Assembly (NCBI GenBank): GCA_049999725.1
Contig: JBNGIS010020671.1
Coordinates: 1-52,141 of the forward strand
Direction of reading: 5' to 3'
DNA from: Haplomitrium mnioides
Taxonomy: Eukaryota; Marchantiophyta; Haplomitriopsida; Calobryales
DNA length: 52,141 bases
Part shown: piece after piece, positions 50,419 to 52,141 of the stretch
How the letters are laid out: each line of letters starts with the position of its first letter
Numbering within the stretch: position 1 is the stretch's first letter
Translations under genes and position numbers: made by a program
Notes under the pieces: model-generated
Told to the model about the DNA's origin: nothing
Databases searched by the model: none
The model's input: only the letters and a program-made list of their open reading frames with translations

Positions 50419-52141
50419 ATTACACGTAGTAGTACAAGACATACAATATCCTTTGCACAAATTGGATTGTTTCCGCTATTACATGTAGTCTCTTGAGGTC
50501 TATATGGTTTCCACTATTACACATAGGAGTGCAAGACATACAATATCCTTTGCATGGCTATTACATATAATCTCTTGAGGTCTACATGGTTATAACTATT
50601 ACACATAGCAGTGCAAGACAAACAATATCATTTGCATGACTATTACATATAATCGCTTGAAGTCTACATGGTTTCCACTATTACACATAGCAGTGCAAGA
50701 CATACAATATCCTTTACATGGGTATTACATATAATGTCTTGAGGTCTACATGGTTTTGACTATTACACATAGCAGAGGAAGACATGAAATATCCTTTCTA
50801 CGGCCTACACATATAATCTCTTGAAGTCTACATGGTTTCCACTATTAGACAAAGCAGTGCAAGACATACAATATTCTTGGCACGGCTATTACATGTAATC
50901 TCTTGAGGTCTACCTATTTTCCACTACTACAAATAGCAGTGCAAGACATACAATATCCTTTGCACGGCTATTACATATAATCTCTTGAGGTCTACATGGT
51001 TTGCACTATTACACATAGGAGTGGAAGACATACAATATCCTTTGCATGGCAATTACATATAATCTCTTGAGGTCTACATGGTTTCCAGTATTACTCATAG
51101 CACTGCAAGACATACAATATCCTTTGCACAGATTGGATGGTTTGCGCTACTACATATAGTCTTCTGAGGTCTACGTGGTTTCCATTATTACACATAACAG
51201 TGCGAGACATACATTATCTTTCGCACGGCTATAACATATAATCTTTTGAGGTATACATGGTTTCCACTATTACATATATCACTGCAAGACATACAATATC
51301 ATTTGCATGGATTGGATGGTTTCCGCTATTACATATAATCTCTTAAGGTCTACATGGTTTCCACTATTACGTATAGCAATGCAAGACATATAATATCCTT
51401 TTAACGGATTGGATGGTTTCCGCTATTACATATAATCTCTTGAGGTCTACATGGTTTCCACAACTACACATAGCAGTGCAAGACATACAATTTCCTTTGC
51501 ACGACTATTGCATATAATCTCTTGAGGTCTAGATGGTTTCCACTATTACATATAGCAGTGCAAGACATATAATATCCTTTGCACGGCTATTACATATAAT
51601 CTCCTGAGGTCTACATGGTTTCCACTATTACACATAGGAGTGTAAGACATACAATATCCTTTGCATGACTATTAAATATAATCTCTTGAGGTGTGCATGG
51701 TTTCCACTATTACACATAGCAGTGCACGCCATACAATATCCTTTGCACGGCTGTTACATTTAATCTCTTGATGTCTACATGGTTTCCATTATTACACATC
51801 GCAGTGCAAGACAAACAATATCCTTTGCACGGCTATTACATATAATCTCTTGAGGTCTGTATGGTTTCCATTATTATACATAGCAGTGCAATACATACAA
51901 TATCCTTTGCACGGCTATTACATATAATCTCTTGAGGTCTACATGGTTTCCACTATTACACATAGCAGTGCAAGACATACAATATCCTTCGCACGACTAT
52001 TACATATAATCTATTGAGGTCTACATGGTTTCCACTATTACACATAGCACTGCAAGACATACAATATCCTTTGCACGACTATTACATATAATCTCTTGAG
52101 GTCTACATGGTTTCCACTATTACACATAGCAGTGCAAGACA
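50419..52141. repeat. Segmental duplication 4b
   Basis: Partner of 46051-47691. Landmarks are at 50421, 51001, 51159 and 51759. The block is cut by the window end, so the full duplicated length is unknown. Confidence 0.8.

Larger units (their letters stand above)
4907..52141. repeat. Main satellite array of 82-bp and 97-bp monomers
   Basis: Uninterrupted head-to-tail tandem array in one orientation to the window end. The 82-bp monomer is A (38 bp) plus B (44 bp, CTATTACACAT to TTTGCACGG). The 97-bp form adds ATTGGATGGTTTCCG after CACGG. Both forms mix throughout; a clean pair is 48247-48328 (82) and 48329-48425 (97). The DNA is AT-rich with few CpG sites. I see no foreign insertion after 4653, only small indels and truncated units. 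Short open frames across it are repeat translations: both monomer lengths are 1 modulo 3, so frames cycle every three units and hit stops. The family is not recognised. Tens of kilobases of near-nucleosomal dimer would suit centromeric or heterochromatic satellite, an inference only. Confidence 0.97.
38601..52141. repeat. Array zone 4: blocks with CATACATTTTCC and GAATTGGATAG variants
   Basis: Marked by CTTTTACATACAATC with ACATGGTGTCC and CATACATTTTCC (about 38.77, 40.16, 41.46, 43.42, 45.74, 47.90, 48.43 and 49.72 kb), by CTCTTGAGATCTACATGG, and by GAATTGGATAGTTTCCGCT. Marker spacing ranges from about 0.54 to 2.3 kb, so there is no single fixed higher-order period. The right limit is the window edge. 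Confidence 0.65.

Noticed and set aside
4907-52141. CRISPR-like array
   Set aside because: The whole 82/97-bp unit repeats, so there are no unique spacers between short repeats, no leader and no cas genes, and the setting is eukaryotic.

Overview
The window looks like eukaryotic nuclear DNA, most likely from a flowering plant. It has a very large AT-rich tandem satellite, a 2.5 kb LTR insertion with a perfect 5-bp target duplication, and what looks like one end of a Copia-type retroelement. I find no protein-coding gene, tRNA, rRNA or CRISPR array that the sequence supports. I do not recognise the satellite monomer, so the species is not called.

Layout: (1) 1-395, a GC- and purine-rich minisatellite of about 43 bp units with an 86-bp dimer rhythm. 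(2) 396-799, a probable reverse-oriented Copia-like end: leader with a 20-nt poly-T, primer-site-like motif, and a 146-bp LTR with TGTTAT/ATAACA ends. (3) 800-1391, AT-rich sequence without a gene. (4) 1392-4653, the left edge of the satellite, built only of 38-bp units (module A) and interrupted at 1468-3990 by a probable solo LTR; removing it and one ACAGA copy restores an exact 38-bp unit. (5) 4616-4906, three consecutive 97-bp composite units (A, 38 bp, plus B', 59 bp). (6) 4907-52141, a mixed array of 82-bp units (A plus a 44-bp B lacking the last 15 bp of B') and 97-bp units, running off the right end of the window. That is on the order of 550 monomers, all in one orientation.

The main result is a readable evolutionary gradient at the array edge: pure 38-mers, then 38-mers with the modern ACATAT spacer, then 97-mers, then 82-mers. 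Inside the array, shared rare variants define large duplicated blocks at fixed offsets (611, 1185, 1587, 3781, 4151, 4368/4450, 6111 bp), a recent 164-bp dimer triplication and a 197-bp identical tract 4.76 kb apart. The array is therefore zoned and has been turned over by unequal exchange and segmental copying. An 82+97 pair is 179 bp, close to a nucleosome repeat, so a centromeric or pericentromeric role is possible but not shown.

Five runs of exactly ten Ns are assembly gaps of arbitrary length. Four lie in the satellite, so the true array length is uncertain.
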